From JAEZFI01 sp044508215 (lineage in GTDB: Bacteria; Actinomycetota; Acidimicrobiia; Acidimicrobiales; Microtrichaceae), in assembly GCA_044508215.1 (NCBI GenBank), contig JBIQID010000020.1, positions 1-30,587 on the forward strand: a stretch of 30,587 bases of DNA, in the 5' to 3' direction. This document shows positions 8,716 to 15,229 of this stretch, in pieces. The position numbers and the translations under genes are program-made. The notes under the pieces were generated by a model. The model was not told the DNA's origin and did not search any database. It saw only the letters and a list, made by a program, of their open reading frames with translations. Every line of letters starts with the position of its first letter. The stretch's first letter is position 1.

Positions 8716-8815
8716 NNNNNNNNNNNNNNNNNNNNNNNNNNNNNNNNNNNNNNNNNNNNNNNNNNNNNNNNNNNNNNNNNNNNNNNNNNNNNNNNNNNNN
8801 NNNNNNNNNNNNNNN
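8716..8815. other. assembly gap 2 (100 N), artificial
   Basis: The 55 bases at 8661-8715 are repeated exactly at 8816-8870. This is the signature of two contigs that overlap by one de Bruijn k-mer of 55 and were scaffolded with a default 100 N instead of being merged. The true sequence is most simply continuous, with one copy removed. The break falls in the first unit of repeat array A, which explains it. Confidence 0.93.
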
Positions 8816-9079
8816 CGGGCCCAGCGCGCCGCCTACCTCGCCTCGAAGTGAGCTGAGCCCCGACTTGTCCGGTTGTGGGCGACCCCTGCGCCCGGATGCG
8901 GACAGCCCCAACTTGTCCGGTTGTGGCCGCTCCCTGGCCGGATGCGGACAGCTTTAACTTGTCCTGATGTGGCCGCTCGCTGGCCGGATGCGGACAGCTC
9001 CAACTTGTCCGGTTGTGGGCGACCCCCGCGCCCGGATGCGGACAGCTTCAACTTGTCCGGTTGTGGGCGACCCCTGCGC

Positions 9080-9114
9080 CCGGATCAGGACAGCTCGAAC
9101 TTGTCCTGATCCGG
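9080..9114 (-). terminator. 13-bp hairpin at the stop codon of the AraC-type gene
   Basis: CCGGATCAGGACA at 9080-9092 pairs perfectly with TGTCCTGATCCGG at 9102-9114 around a 9-base loop. The stem abuts the leftward stop codon at 9115-9117. It is the last unit of array A with its stem lengthened from 5 to 13 bp. There is no T-tract, as in many actinobacterial terminators. It could also stop rightward transcripts. Confidence 0.55.
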
Positions 9115-9939
9115 TCAGGTGCGCGGAGCGGTGAGCGCGGCCTGGTTGCGCTTCGCGTAGCGAGCGGGCGAGTCGCCGAAGGCTGCTGCGAAGTCCCGGC
9201 TGAGGTGCGCCTGGTCGGAGTACCCCAGCTTGGCGGCCACGTCAGCCCAGCTCACGTCGCCGCCGCGGGCCACGCGCTCGGCGGCGTCGTAGAGCCGGTA
9301 CCGGCGGATCACCCGCTTGGGACTGAGGCCGACGTGCTCCCGGAACATCCGCTGCAGACCCCGTGGCGAGGTGCCCGTGGCCTCGGCGACCGCCTCGACT
9401 GAGGTGAGGGTCCGGTCGCCCTCGATCCTGCGCGCGATGTCGATCGCGTCCTCGCACGGATGCCGCTCGTCGGGGACGAACCGTGCGAGCACCTCGTCCG
9501 CCACCTCTCCGAGCGCGGCCGGATCGCCAGCCTCCCGCACGGCTCGCTCGAGCTCGGCGGTGGCCTCCCCGCCAAGGACGTCGGCGAGCGGGAGCGTCGC
9601 GTCGGTGATCGAGGTGAGGGATCGGCCGAGCAGAGGTCGGAACCCGCCGGGACGGAACAGGATCCCCAGCACCCGGCCGCTCCCCTCGAGCACCCGCGAA
9701 CCGACCTTCGTCTGCACGCCCACGACACGAGACGTGTGGCCATCGGAGGAGAGGTTCACCGCCGGGTGCGCGAGCACCTGCTGCGTGAAGGGCTCGTCGA
9801 GGTCCCACTCGACCACCCAGTAGCGGTCGACCAGGCGCCCGACCGACGCCGACGGAGCGTGCCGTGTCAGGGTGAAGCGGCGGAGCCCGACGGCCGGTGC
9901 GACCATGCCGCGGGTGTCCTCGTCGACCTGGCGGACCAC
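9115..9939 (-). CDS. AraC-family transcriptional regulator with DUF6597-like sensor domain
   Basis: A 274-residue regulator. Residues of about 15-140 resemble the DUF6597 N-terminal domain (DRYWVVEWDL, HPAVNLSSDG, and VLGILFRPGGFRPLLG). The C-terminal 100 residues hold two helix-turn-helix motifs of the AraC/XylS type: SVEAVAEATGTSPRGLQRMF, then WADVAAKLGYSDQAHLSRDF and the closing FGDSPARYAK. It binds DNA in the cytoplasm; its ligand is unknown. The start is GTG at 9939: TACGCT (leftward, 9952-9947) lies exactly 7 bases upstream, so the message may be leaderless. An internal ATG at 9906 is the alternative. It is divergent from the DinB-like gene across 55 bp, so it may control that gene (inference). 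Confidence 0.9.
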   Translation of the reverse strand: MVRQVDEDTRGMVAPAVGLRRFTLTRHAPSASVGRLVDRYWVVEWDLDEPFTQQVLAHPAVNLSSDGHTSRVVGVQTKVGSRVLEGSGRVLGILFRPGGFRPLLGRSLTSITDATLPLADVLGGEATAELERAVREAGDPAALGEVADEVLARFVPDERHPCEDAIDIARRIEGDRTLTSVEAVAEATGTSPRGLQRMFREHVGLSPKRVIRRYRLYDAAERVARGGDVSWADVAAKLGYSDQAHLSRDFAAAFGDSPARYAKRNQAALTAPRT

Positions 9940-9952
9940 TCAGGTCAGCGTA
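9940..9952 (-). promoter_or_regulatory. candidate -10 box for leaderless AraC-type gene
   Basis: Read leftward, TACGCT occupies 9952-9947 and is followed by 7 bases and then the GTG at 9939. This is the same spacing as at the arylsulfatase start (2301-2314). No Shine-Dalgarno sequence is visible. The element lies in the 55-bp divergent region shared with the DinB-like gene. Confidence 0.35.
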
Positions 9953-9994
9953 GGGGGGTCGCGTTTCTTCAAGACCCGGGCGAGCGGAGCCGCG

Positions 9995-10552
9995 ATGCTG
10001 GGGGGCATGTCCGACGCTGCTGACCGCTATCGCCGCCTCTCCGAACGCTTCGCTTCCATCGTCGCCGCCGTGCCCGCCGACCGCTGGTCGTCGCTGTCGC
10101 CGTGCGAGGACTGGACGGCGCTCGACCTGGTCCGTCACGTGGTCGACTCACACGGGTTGTTCGAAGGCCTCGCCGGCCGACCGATGGACCTGCCCGACGT
10201 CGACTCGGACCCACTCGGTGCGTTCCGGCAGGTGAGCGAGGTCGTCCTGGCCGACCTGGAGGACCCCGATCGCGCTTCGGTGTCGTGGGAGGGCCACTTC
10301 GGTCGAACCTCGTTCGAGGAGGGTGTGGACCGGTTCCTGTCGCTCGACCTGGTGGTGCACGGGTGGGACCTCGCCCGGGCGACGGGTGGCGACGAGTCGA
10401 TCCCCGACGACGAGCTCGACGCACTCGAGGCGGCCATCGCTGGCTACGGCGACGCCGCTCGGGCGCCCGGCGTCTTCGGCCCCGTGGTCGAGGTGGCGCC
10501 CGGAGCCGACCGCCGGACGAAGGTGCTGGCCCTCGCCGGCCGCGCCGCCTGA
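9995..10552 (+). CDS. TIGR03086-family DinB/mycothiol-dependent maleylpyruvate isomerase-like protein
   Basis: A 185-residue four-helix protein of the DinB / MDMPI_N superfamily, closest by eye to TIGR03086, which is largely actinobacterial. Diagnostic parts are WSSLSPCEDWTALDLVRHVVD near residue 35, where the His and polar residues contribute to the metal site, and DLVVHGWDLARATG near residue 125, which holds the second His. Related enzymes use mycothiol for thiol-dependent isomerisation or transfer, but many members have no known reaction. The start is ATG at 9995, with GGAG 5 bases upstream. The next ATG (10007) has its G-run too close to serve as ribosome site. The gene diverges from the AraC-type regulator and is followed 4 bp after its stop by repeat array B. 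Confidence 0.85.
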   Translation: MLGGMSDAADRYRRLSERFASIVAAVPADRWSSLSPCEDWTALDLVRHVVDSHGLFEGLAGRPMDLPDVDSDPLGAFRQVSEVVLADLEDPDRASVSWEGHFGRTSFEEGVDRFLSLDLVVHGWDLARATGGDESIPDDELDALEAAIAGYGDAARAPGVFGPVVEVAPGADRRTKVLALAGRAA

Positions 10553-10556
10553 CGCC

Positions 10557-10796
10557 AGATCTGGACAGCTTGGAGTTGTCCGGATCCGGACGCGGGGGTC
10601 GCCCAGATCGGGACAGGTTGGAGCTGTCCGCATTCGGGCGCGGGGGTCGCCCAGATCTGGACAGCTTGGACTTGTCCGGATCCGGACGCGGGGGTCGCCC
10701 AGATCTGGACAGCTTGGAGTTGTCCGGATCCGGACGCGGGGGTCGCCCAGATCGGGACAGGTTGGAGCTGTCCACATTCGAGCGCGGGACATGCGT
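10557..10796. repeat. intergenic 48-bp tandem repeat array B (five units, inverted orientation)
   Basis: Five consecutive 48-bp units start at 10557, 10605, 10653, 10701 and 10749. On this strand they are the reverse complement of array A: the flank reads GCGGGGGTCGCCC and the core GGACAGCTTGGAGTTGTCC. Units 1, 3 and 4 carry two further perfect palindromes, GTCCGGATCCGGAC and CCAGATCTGG (the latter at unit junctions). Units 2 and 5 carry the variant core GGACAGGTTGGAGCTGTCC. The array starts 4 bp after the DinB-like stop codon. All three arrays lie within 6.5 kb. Confidence 0.94.
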
Positions 10797-10929
10797 CACA
10801 GCAGCCCACTCGCCCGGACCTCGCTCGGGAGGCGGGAGGTAACCTCACGCTCGCCCGGTGGCTCCGGGCGGTGCGCCGGAGACCCGGCGTCGGAGGGACG
10901 AGGCGGTTGCAGCCGCACGAGGGGGAGCG
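10797..10929 (+). promoter_or_regulatory. upstream region of the CocE-like gene
   Basis: About 130 bp between array B and the CocE-like start. GGTAACCTC at about 10838-10846 contains TAACCT, which fits TANNNT and would give a leader of about 80 bases. GAGGGG at 10919-10924 lies 5 bases before the ATG at 10930 and is the likely ribosome site. An in-frame ATG at 10858 has no ribosome site of similar quality. Confidence 0.35.
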
Positions 10930-13149
10930 ATGTCGGTGATCACCGTCCGCCCAGGAGTGGAGACCTTGACGGTCACGGGCGCAGATCCCGGGACCCCGCT
11001 TGCCGTGCACGACGCCGGTGGCCACCACGTGGTGACCCTGGTGGCCGACGCGGCCGGCAACGCCCACGTGGCGTTCGTGCCGCCGACGGCACGGGTCCTC
11101 GCCACCCCCGACGACCTCGTCGGAGCGATCGCCGAGGGCCACACCCTCGCACCGGGCGACTACACGGTCGTCGACGAGTCGACCGGCCAGCGGCACGGCC
11201 CGTTCCGGGTCCTGGCCGTCGAGGACCTCCCGGATCGGTCGCTCTACGACCAGCAGCTCGACGAGGGCTTCGGCTACCTCACCGTGCGCGACGGCGTGTC
11301 GCTGTCGGTGATGGTGCGCTTCCCGAGCGTCGACCTGTACGGACCCGGCCCGTGGCCGACCGTGGTCGAGTACTCGGGCTACGACCCGTCGAACCCCGAC
11401 GCCCCCCAGCCCGGCAGCCTCCTCGCGAACCTGCTCGGGTTCGCCGTGGTCGGCGTCAACATGCGGGGCACCGGCTGCTCCGGCGGCGTGTTCGACGTGT
11501 TCAGCCCCGCCCAGTCCGCCGACGGCTACGACGTGGTCGAGACCGTCGCCCGCCAACCGTGGGTGCTCCACGGCCACGTCGGCATGGTCGGCCTCAGCTA
11601 CCCCGGCATCAGCCAGCTGTACGTCGCCGCCACCCGCCCGCCGAGCCTCGCCGCCATCACCCCGCTCTCGGTGATCGACGACCTCTGGCGCCAGCAGTGG
11701 CCCGGCGGCATCTACAACTCGGGCTTCACCCGGGCGTGGCTCGCGATGCGTGACGCCGAGACCCGTGCCGGCGGCATGGCGTGGGACCTCGCGCGGCTCG
11801 AGGCAGGCGACCGCCAGGCCGCGGAGAACCAGCGGATCCGCACGCAGAACTTCGACTTCGAGCGGTTCGGTCGGGCGATCGAGATGTTCCGGCCGACGCT
11901 CGAAGCCCGCCGGGTCAGCTCGTACATCGACCGCATCGAGGTGCCGGTCTTCCTCACCGGCGCATGGCAGGACGAGCAGACGGGCAGCCGGTTCGCGCTG
12001 ATGCTCGACCGGTTCTCGTCCAGTCCCCACCGCCGGTTCACCCTCTTCAACGGCCACCACCCCGACGGCTACAGCCCGATGATCGTGAACCGGTGGTTCG
12101 AGTTCCTCTCGTTCCACGTCGCACGCCGCGTGCCGAGGGTGCCCGAGCTGATCCGGACGTTCGCCCCGATGCAGTTCGCCGAGGTCTTCGGCTTCAGCGC
12201 CGAGGTGGAGCCCGACCGCTTCGCCCACCTCGACGACTTCGACGCCGCGTTGGCGCAGTACCTCGCCGAGCCGCCGGTGCGGATCCTCTTCGAGTCCGGT
12301 TCCGGCCACGAGGTCCCGGGTGCCACGGCCCACCGCTACGAGGTGGAGGTCGATGCGTTCCCGCCGCGGGGCGTGGAGGCTCGGCGCTGGTGGTTCTCCG
12401 AGGACGGGGTGCTGGCCTCCGAGTCGCCGCAGGCCGACGGCGCCGACCGGTACCTCGACGACGTGGAGGCGGAGGACACCGCCTACTCCCGCCAGCTCCT
12501 CGACGACCTCCAGGCCTTCACCAAGCCCACCGTGCCGATCGACTGGAGCCGCTTCGCCGACGAGCACACCGCCGCGTACGAGACGGCGCTGCTGGCGGAT
12601 CCCGTGGTGATCGCCGGCCAGGGCCACGTCGACCTGTGGCTCGCCCCCGGGACCACCGACACCGGTGTGCAGGCCACGCTCACCGAGATCCGTCCCGACG
12701 GCCTCGAGCAGCGGGTGCAAACGGGCTACCACCGTCCGGTCCACAGGGTGGAGGACCCGGTTCGCAGCGGGGAGCTGCACGTCGACCACACGTTCACCCC
12801 GGAGGACCGCCAGGAGCTCGTGCCGGGGGAGTGGATCCACTTCCGGTTGCCGCTGTACCCCGTGACCCACGTGTTCCGGGCCGGTTCCAGGATCCGGGTG
12901 ACGCTGTCGACGCCCGGCCGGGACCACCCGTACTGGAACTTCGAGAGCCCCGTGGTCGCAGGAGCGTCGCACCTGGTCGGCCGGGGCGGTGCCGTCGCCT
13001 CGTCGCTCGTGCTGCCCGTGTGGCCGGACGGCGTGGACCATCCCGAGGACCATCCGGCGCCGGGCGCGCTGCGGGGGCAGCCGGTGCGACCGGCCCTCCC
13101 GATCAGCAACGTCTCGGCGGAGGTGACATCCGACCTCGTCGGAAGCTGA
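10930..13149 (+). CDS. CocE/NonD-family serine hydrolase (X-Pro dipeptidyl-peptidase-like, S15)
   Basis: A 739-residue enzyme of the CocE/NonD and S15 group, which hydrolyses acyl or peptidyl bonds. The alpha/beta-hydrolase core begins near residue 115 with GYLTVRDGVSLSVMVRFP. VVGVNMRGTGCSGG marks the oxyanion region, and the nucleophile elbow GLSYPG has Ser223. The acid is probably the Asp in LTGAWQDEQTG and the base the His in LFNGHHPDG. The C-terminal beta-sandwich (residues of about 560-720, with VDLWLAP and FRAGSRIRVTLSTPGRDHPY) is typical of the family. Residues 1-110 form an added beta-rich N-terminal domain that I do not recognise. No signal peptide is seen. The gene lies between repeat array B and the helicase gene and seems to be a single transcription unit. 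Confidence 0.88.
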   Translation: MSVITVRPGVETLTVTGADPGTPLAVHDAGGHHVVTLVADAAGNAHVAFVPPTARVLATPDDLVGAIAEGHTLAPGDYTVVDESTGQRHGPFRVLAVEDLPDRSLYDQQLDEGFGYLTVRDGVSLSVMVRFPSVDLYGPGPWPTVVEYSGYDPSNPDAPQPGSLLANLLGFAVVGVNMRGTGCSGGVFDVFSPAQSADGYDVVETVARQPWVLHGHVGMVGLSYPGISQLYVAATRPPSLAAITPLSVIDDLWRQQWPGGIYNSGFTRAWLAMRDAETRAGGMAWDLARLEAGDRQAAENQRIRTQNFDFERFGRAIEMFRPTLEARRVSSYIDRIEVPVFLTGAWQDEQTGSRFALMLDRFSSSPHRRFTLFNGHHPDGYSPMIVNRWFEFLSFHVARRVPRVPELIRTFAPMQFAEVFGFSAEVEPDRFAHLDDFDAALAQYLAEPPVRILFESGSGHEVPGATAHRYEVEVDAFPPRGVEARRWWFSEDGVLASESPQADGADRYLDDVEAEDTAYSRQLLDDLQAFTKPTVPIDWSRFADEHTAAYETALLADPVVIAGQGHVDLWLAPGTTDTGVQATLTEIRPDGLEQRVQTGYHRPVHRVEDPVRSGELHVDHTFTPEDRQELVPGEWIHFRLPLYPVTHVFRAGSRIRVTLSTPGRDHPYWNFESPVVAGASHLVGRGGAVASSLVLPVWPDGVDHPEDHPAPGALRGQPVRPALPISNVSAEVTSDLVGS

Positions 13150-13197
13150 CGCGGGTTCGGGTCCACCCGTGGGCGTCTGCCATCATCGACGCCGCTC

Positions 13198-14832
13198 ATG
13201 GGCACTTCGATCCGTCTCCGACCGTGGCAGCGGACCGCGCTGGACACCTTCAGGACTCGGAGCCGCCCCGACTTCCTCGCAGTCGCCACCCCAGGCGCCG
13301 GAAAGACCACGTTCGCGCTGACGGCGGTGGCGCAGTCGCTGGCCGAACGTGAGTGCCGTTCGGTGGTGGTCGTGGCCCCCACCCAGCACCTCAAGCACCA
13401 GTGGGCCGCCGCGGCCGCACGGCTCGGGCTCCACCTCGATCCCGTGTGGTCCGCCCGCGACGGCGCCCTCCCCGCCGACATGCACGGCATCGTCACCACC
13501 TACCAGCAGGTGGCCACCTCGGCGACGCCGTTGCGGAACCTGTCCGCTGGTGCGTTCGTGGTGCTCGACGAGATCCACCACGCCGGCGACGACCGGACCT
13601 GGGGCGAGACGATCACCCACGCGTTCGAGGGGGCGCAACGCCGGCTGAGCCTTTCGGGCACGCCGTTCCGCTCCGACACGTCGGCGATCCCCTTCGTGCA
13701 GTACCACTTCGACGAGGCCGTTGCCGACTACGAGTACGGCTACGGCGACGCGCTGGAGGACGGCGGGGTCGTGCGGCCCGTCTACTTCCCTCGCACCGGC
13801 GGCCACATGGAATGGGTGGCGCCCGACGGCGCGGAGGTGTCCGCCACCTTCGAGGACGACCTCACCACGCAGCTCGCCAACCAGCGGCTCCGCACCGCGC
13901 TGTCGCTCGAGGGCGAGTGGCTCCCCACGGTGCTCGGCGAGGCGCACCGTCGGCTGATGTCGATCCGCCGCACCCACCCCACGGCCGGCGGCCTGGTCAT
14001 CGCCATCGACCAGGACCACGCGCAGGGGATCGCTCGCCTCATCGAGCGGCGGTTCGGGGTGGCGGTCACCGTGGCCGTGTCCGACGACCCCATGGCCTCG
14101 TCGCGCATCGCCCGGTTCGCGAGCGGCACCGACCCCTGGATCGTCGCCGTCCGCATGGTGTCGGAGGGCGTCGACATCCCGCGCCTCCGCCTCGGCGTGT
14201 ACGCCACCACGACCACCACCGAGCTGTTCTTCCGCCAGGCGGTCGGGCGCCTCGTCCGGTGGACGCCGGGGGTCCGATCGCAGAAGGCGTACCTCTTCAT
14301 CCCCGACGACCCCCGCCTGCGCAGGTATGCGGACGGCATCGCGGAGCAGCGCCGCCACTCGAAGGCGAAGCGCGAGAAGGACGACGACGTCGACCCGTCC
14401 GAGCTCGATGACCAGCGATCGCCCGAGGACGAGCCCGAGCAGCTGTCCCTGTTCGCCGTGATCTCGGCCGTGGCGGAACACGCCGACCACCCCGCCGAAC
14501 AGGAGGCGGACGACGTCGACGGCTTCGACGGCGACTGGGGCGGCGCTCCGCCGCTCGACGAGGGCTACGAGCTGACACTCGTGGTCCCGCCACCGCCCGG
14601 CGCGCAGGCCGGAGAGGTCACCTCCGGCGTGACTCGCCGCCAGGAGAAAGCGCGGCTGCGCGACGCGAACGCCGCCGCCGCCCGCGAGCTGGTCCGCCAC
14701 ACCGGCATGGACCACCGCGCGGTGAACGCCGAGCTCAACCGCCTCACCGGGATCCGCCGGGTCAGCGAGGCGACCGTGTCGGAGCTGGAGCGGCGCCTCG
14801 ACCAGGCGAACCGCTGGCTCCGCCGCCGCTGA
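13198..14832 (+). CDS. DEAD/DEAH-box superfamily 2 helicase
   Basis: A 544-residue SF2 ATPase. The Q-like motif RLRPWQRTALD is at residue 6. Walker A ATPGAGKTT is near residue 29. Motif Ia VVVAPTQHLKHQW follows, the DEIH box VVLDEIHHAG is near residue 124, and motif III appears as LSGTPFRSD near 156. In the second RecA domain, VSEGVDIPRLRLGVYAT and the arginine-finger motif VI QAVGRLVRW (near 349) are intact. After an acidic linker (residues 380-440) a helical C-terminal domain ends with ELNRLTGIRRVSEATV. The protein should unwind or translocate on nucleic acid; its partner is unknown. No nuclease, methylase or other defence gene adjoins it. The ATG lies 48 bp after the CocE stop, and no strong ribosome site is seen. 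Confidence 0.9.
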   Translation: MGTSIRLRPWQRTALDTFRTRSRPDFLAVATPGAGKTTFALTAVAQSLAERECRSVVVVAPTQHLKHQWAAAAARLGLHLDPVWSARDGALPADMHGIVTTYQQVATSATPLRNLSAGAFVVLDEIHHAGDDRTWGETITHAFEGAQRRLSLSGTPFRSDTSAIPFVQYHFDEAVADYEYGYGDALEDGGVVRPVYFPRTGGHMEWVAPDGAEVSATFEDDLTTQLANQRLRTALSLEGEWLPTVLGEAHRRLMSIRRTHPTAGGLVIAIDQDHAQGIARLIERRFGVAVTVAVSDDPMASSRIARFASGTDPWIVAVRMVSEGVDIPRLRLGVYATTTTTELFFRQAVGRLVRWTPGVRSQKAYLFIPDDPRLRRYADGIAEQRRHSKAKREKDDDVDPSELDDQRSPEDEPEQLSLFAVISAVAEHADHPAEQEADDVDGFDGDWGGAPPLDEGYELTLVVPPPPGAQAGEVTSGVTRRQEKARLRDANAAAARELVRHTGMDHRAVNAELNRLTGIRRVSEATVSELERRLDQANRWLRRR

Positions 14833-14835
14833 CGT

Positions 14836-15110
14836 TTCCCCGAAGCTGTCCCGATCCTGCGGCCGGATCGGGACAGGTTGGAGTGGCTGGATCGGGACAG
14901 GTTGGAGTTGTCCGGATGTGGGCGGCCCCCTCGTCGGGATCGGGACAGGTTGGAGTTGTCCGGATGTGGGCGACCCCCTCGTCTGGATCGGGACAGGTTG
15001 GAGCTGTCCGGATGTGGGCGACCCCTGCGGCCGAATGTGGACAGGTTGGGGTTGTCCGGATCCGGGCGGCCCCCTCGTCCGGATCGGGACAGGTTGGGGG
15101 AGGGTCGGGC
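14836..15110. repeat. intergenic 48-bp tandem repeat array C
   Basis: After the terminator-like hairpin come tandem 48-bp units of the form GGATCGGGACAGGTTGGAG then TTGTCC, GGATGTGGGCGACCCC and a CTCGTC-rich tail. Four full units and partial units at both ends are visible up to about 15100. The flank GTGGGCGACCCC runs in the same direction as in array A, but the loop heptamer reads GTTGGAG rather than CTCCAAC. The core is therefore inverted relative to its flank. The array fills the space between the helicase gene and the upstream region of the ABC operon. Confidence 0.93.
14846..14876 (+). terminator. 12-bp hairpin directly after the helicase gene
   Basis: CTGTCCCGATCC at 14846-14857 pairs perfectly with GGATCGGGACAG at 14865-14876 around the loop TGCGGCC. 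It begins 13 bp after the helicase stop codon. No T-tract follows. The right arm is the start of the first GGACAG core of array C, so the hairpin is made from repeat-family sequence. Confidence 0.55.
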
Positions 15111-15229
15111 GGGTGCGGTTCCGTCACCCGGGACGCCGGTAGATCGCCCGAACGCCCGTGGACGGGCCGGTCTGTGGCACTCGCGCCCCGGGTATGTGGC
15201 CGCCACCAACGGTTCGGACAGGGGGTGCT
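15111..15229 (+). promoter_or_regulatory. upstream region of the sugar ABC operon
   Basis: About 120 bp between array C and the first gene. AGGGGG at 15220-15225 lies 4 bases before the GTG at 15230 and is the likely ribosome site. I see no convincing -35/-10 pair and no clear LacI-type palindrome. No regulator gene is next to the operon. Confidence 0.3.

Larger units (their letters stand above)
8697..9114. repeat. intergenic 48-bp tandem repeat array A (six hairpin cores)
   Basis: Between two convergent stop codons the sequence is built from tandem units of 46 or 48 bp. Each unit has a core GGACA-G-CTCCAAC-T-TGTCC (with loop variants) followed by a GC-rich flank containing GTGGGCGACCCCTGCGCC. 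The stem GGACA/TGTCC encloses a 9-base loop. Six ACTTGTCC half-cores can be counted; the first unit is partial. Two units are 46 bp with a GTGGCCGCTC variant flank. The array fills the whole space from the DUF3089 stop to the AraC stop, interrupted by gap 2. Arrays B and C below belong to the same family. Confidence 0.93.

Noticed and set aside
8661..8870. Biological duplication of the DUF3089 gene end
   Set aside because: The duplicated length is exactly 55, the copies are identical and flank an N run, and the same length recurs at gap 3. An assembly overlap explains it.
8697..9114. CRISPR array
   Set aside because: The whole 46-48 bp unit is conserved, with no unique spacers, and no cas genes are present.
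10553..10796. Repetitive peptide (Arg-Gly-Gly-Arg-Pro-Asp type) encoded through array B
   Set aside because: 48 is a multiple of 3, so any frame without a stop yields a periodic peptide. The units lie between genes, the same family has 46-bp units elsewhere, and both strands are open.
13198..14832. Helicase as part of a phage-defence island
   Set aside because: No nuclease, methyltransferase, TIR, Sir2 or integrase gene adjoins it; its neighbours are a hydrolase and a sugar importer.
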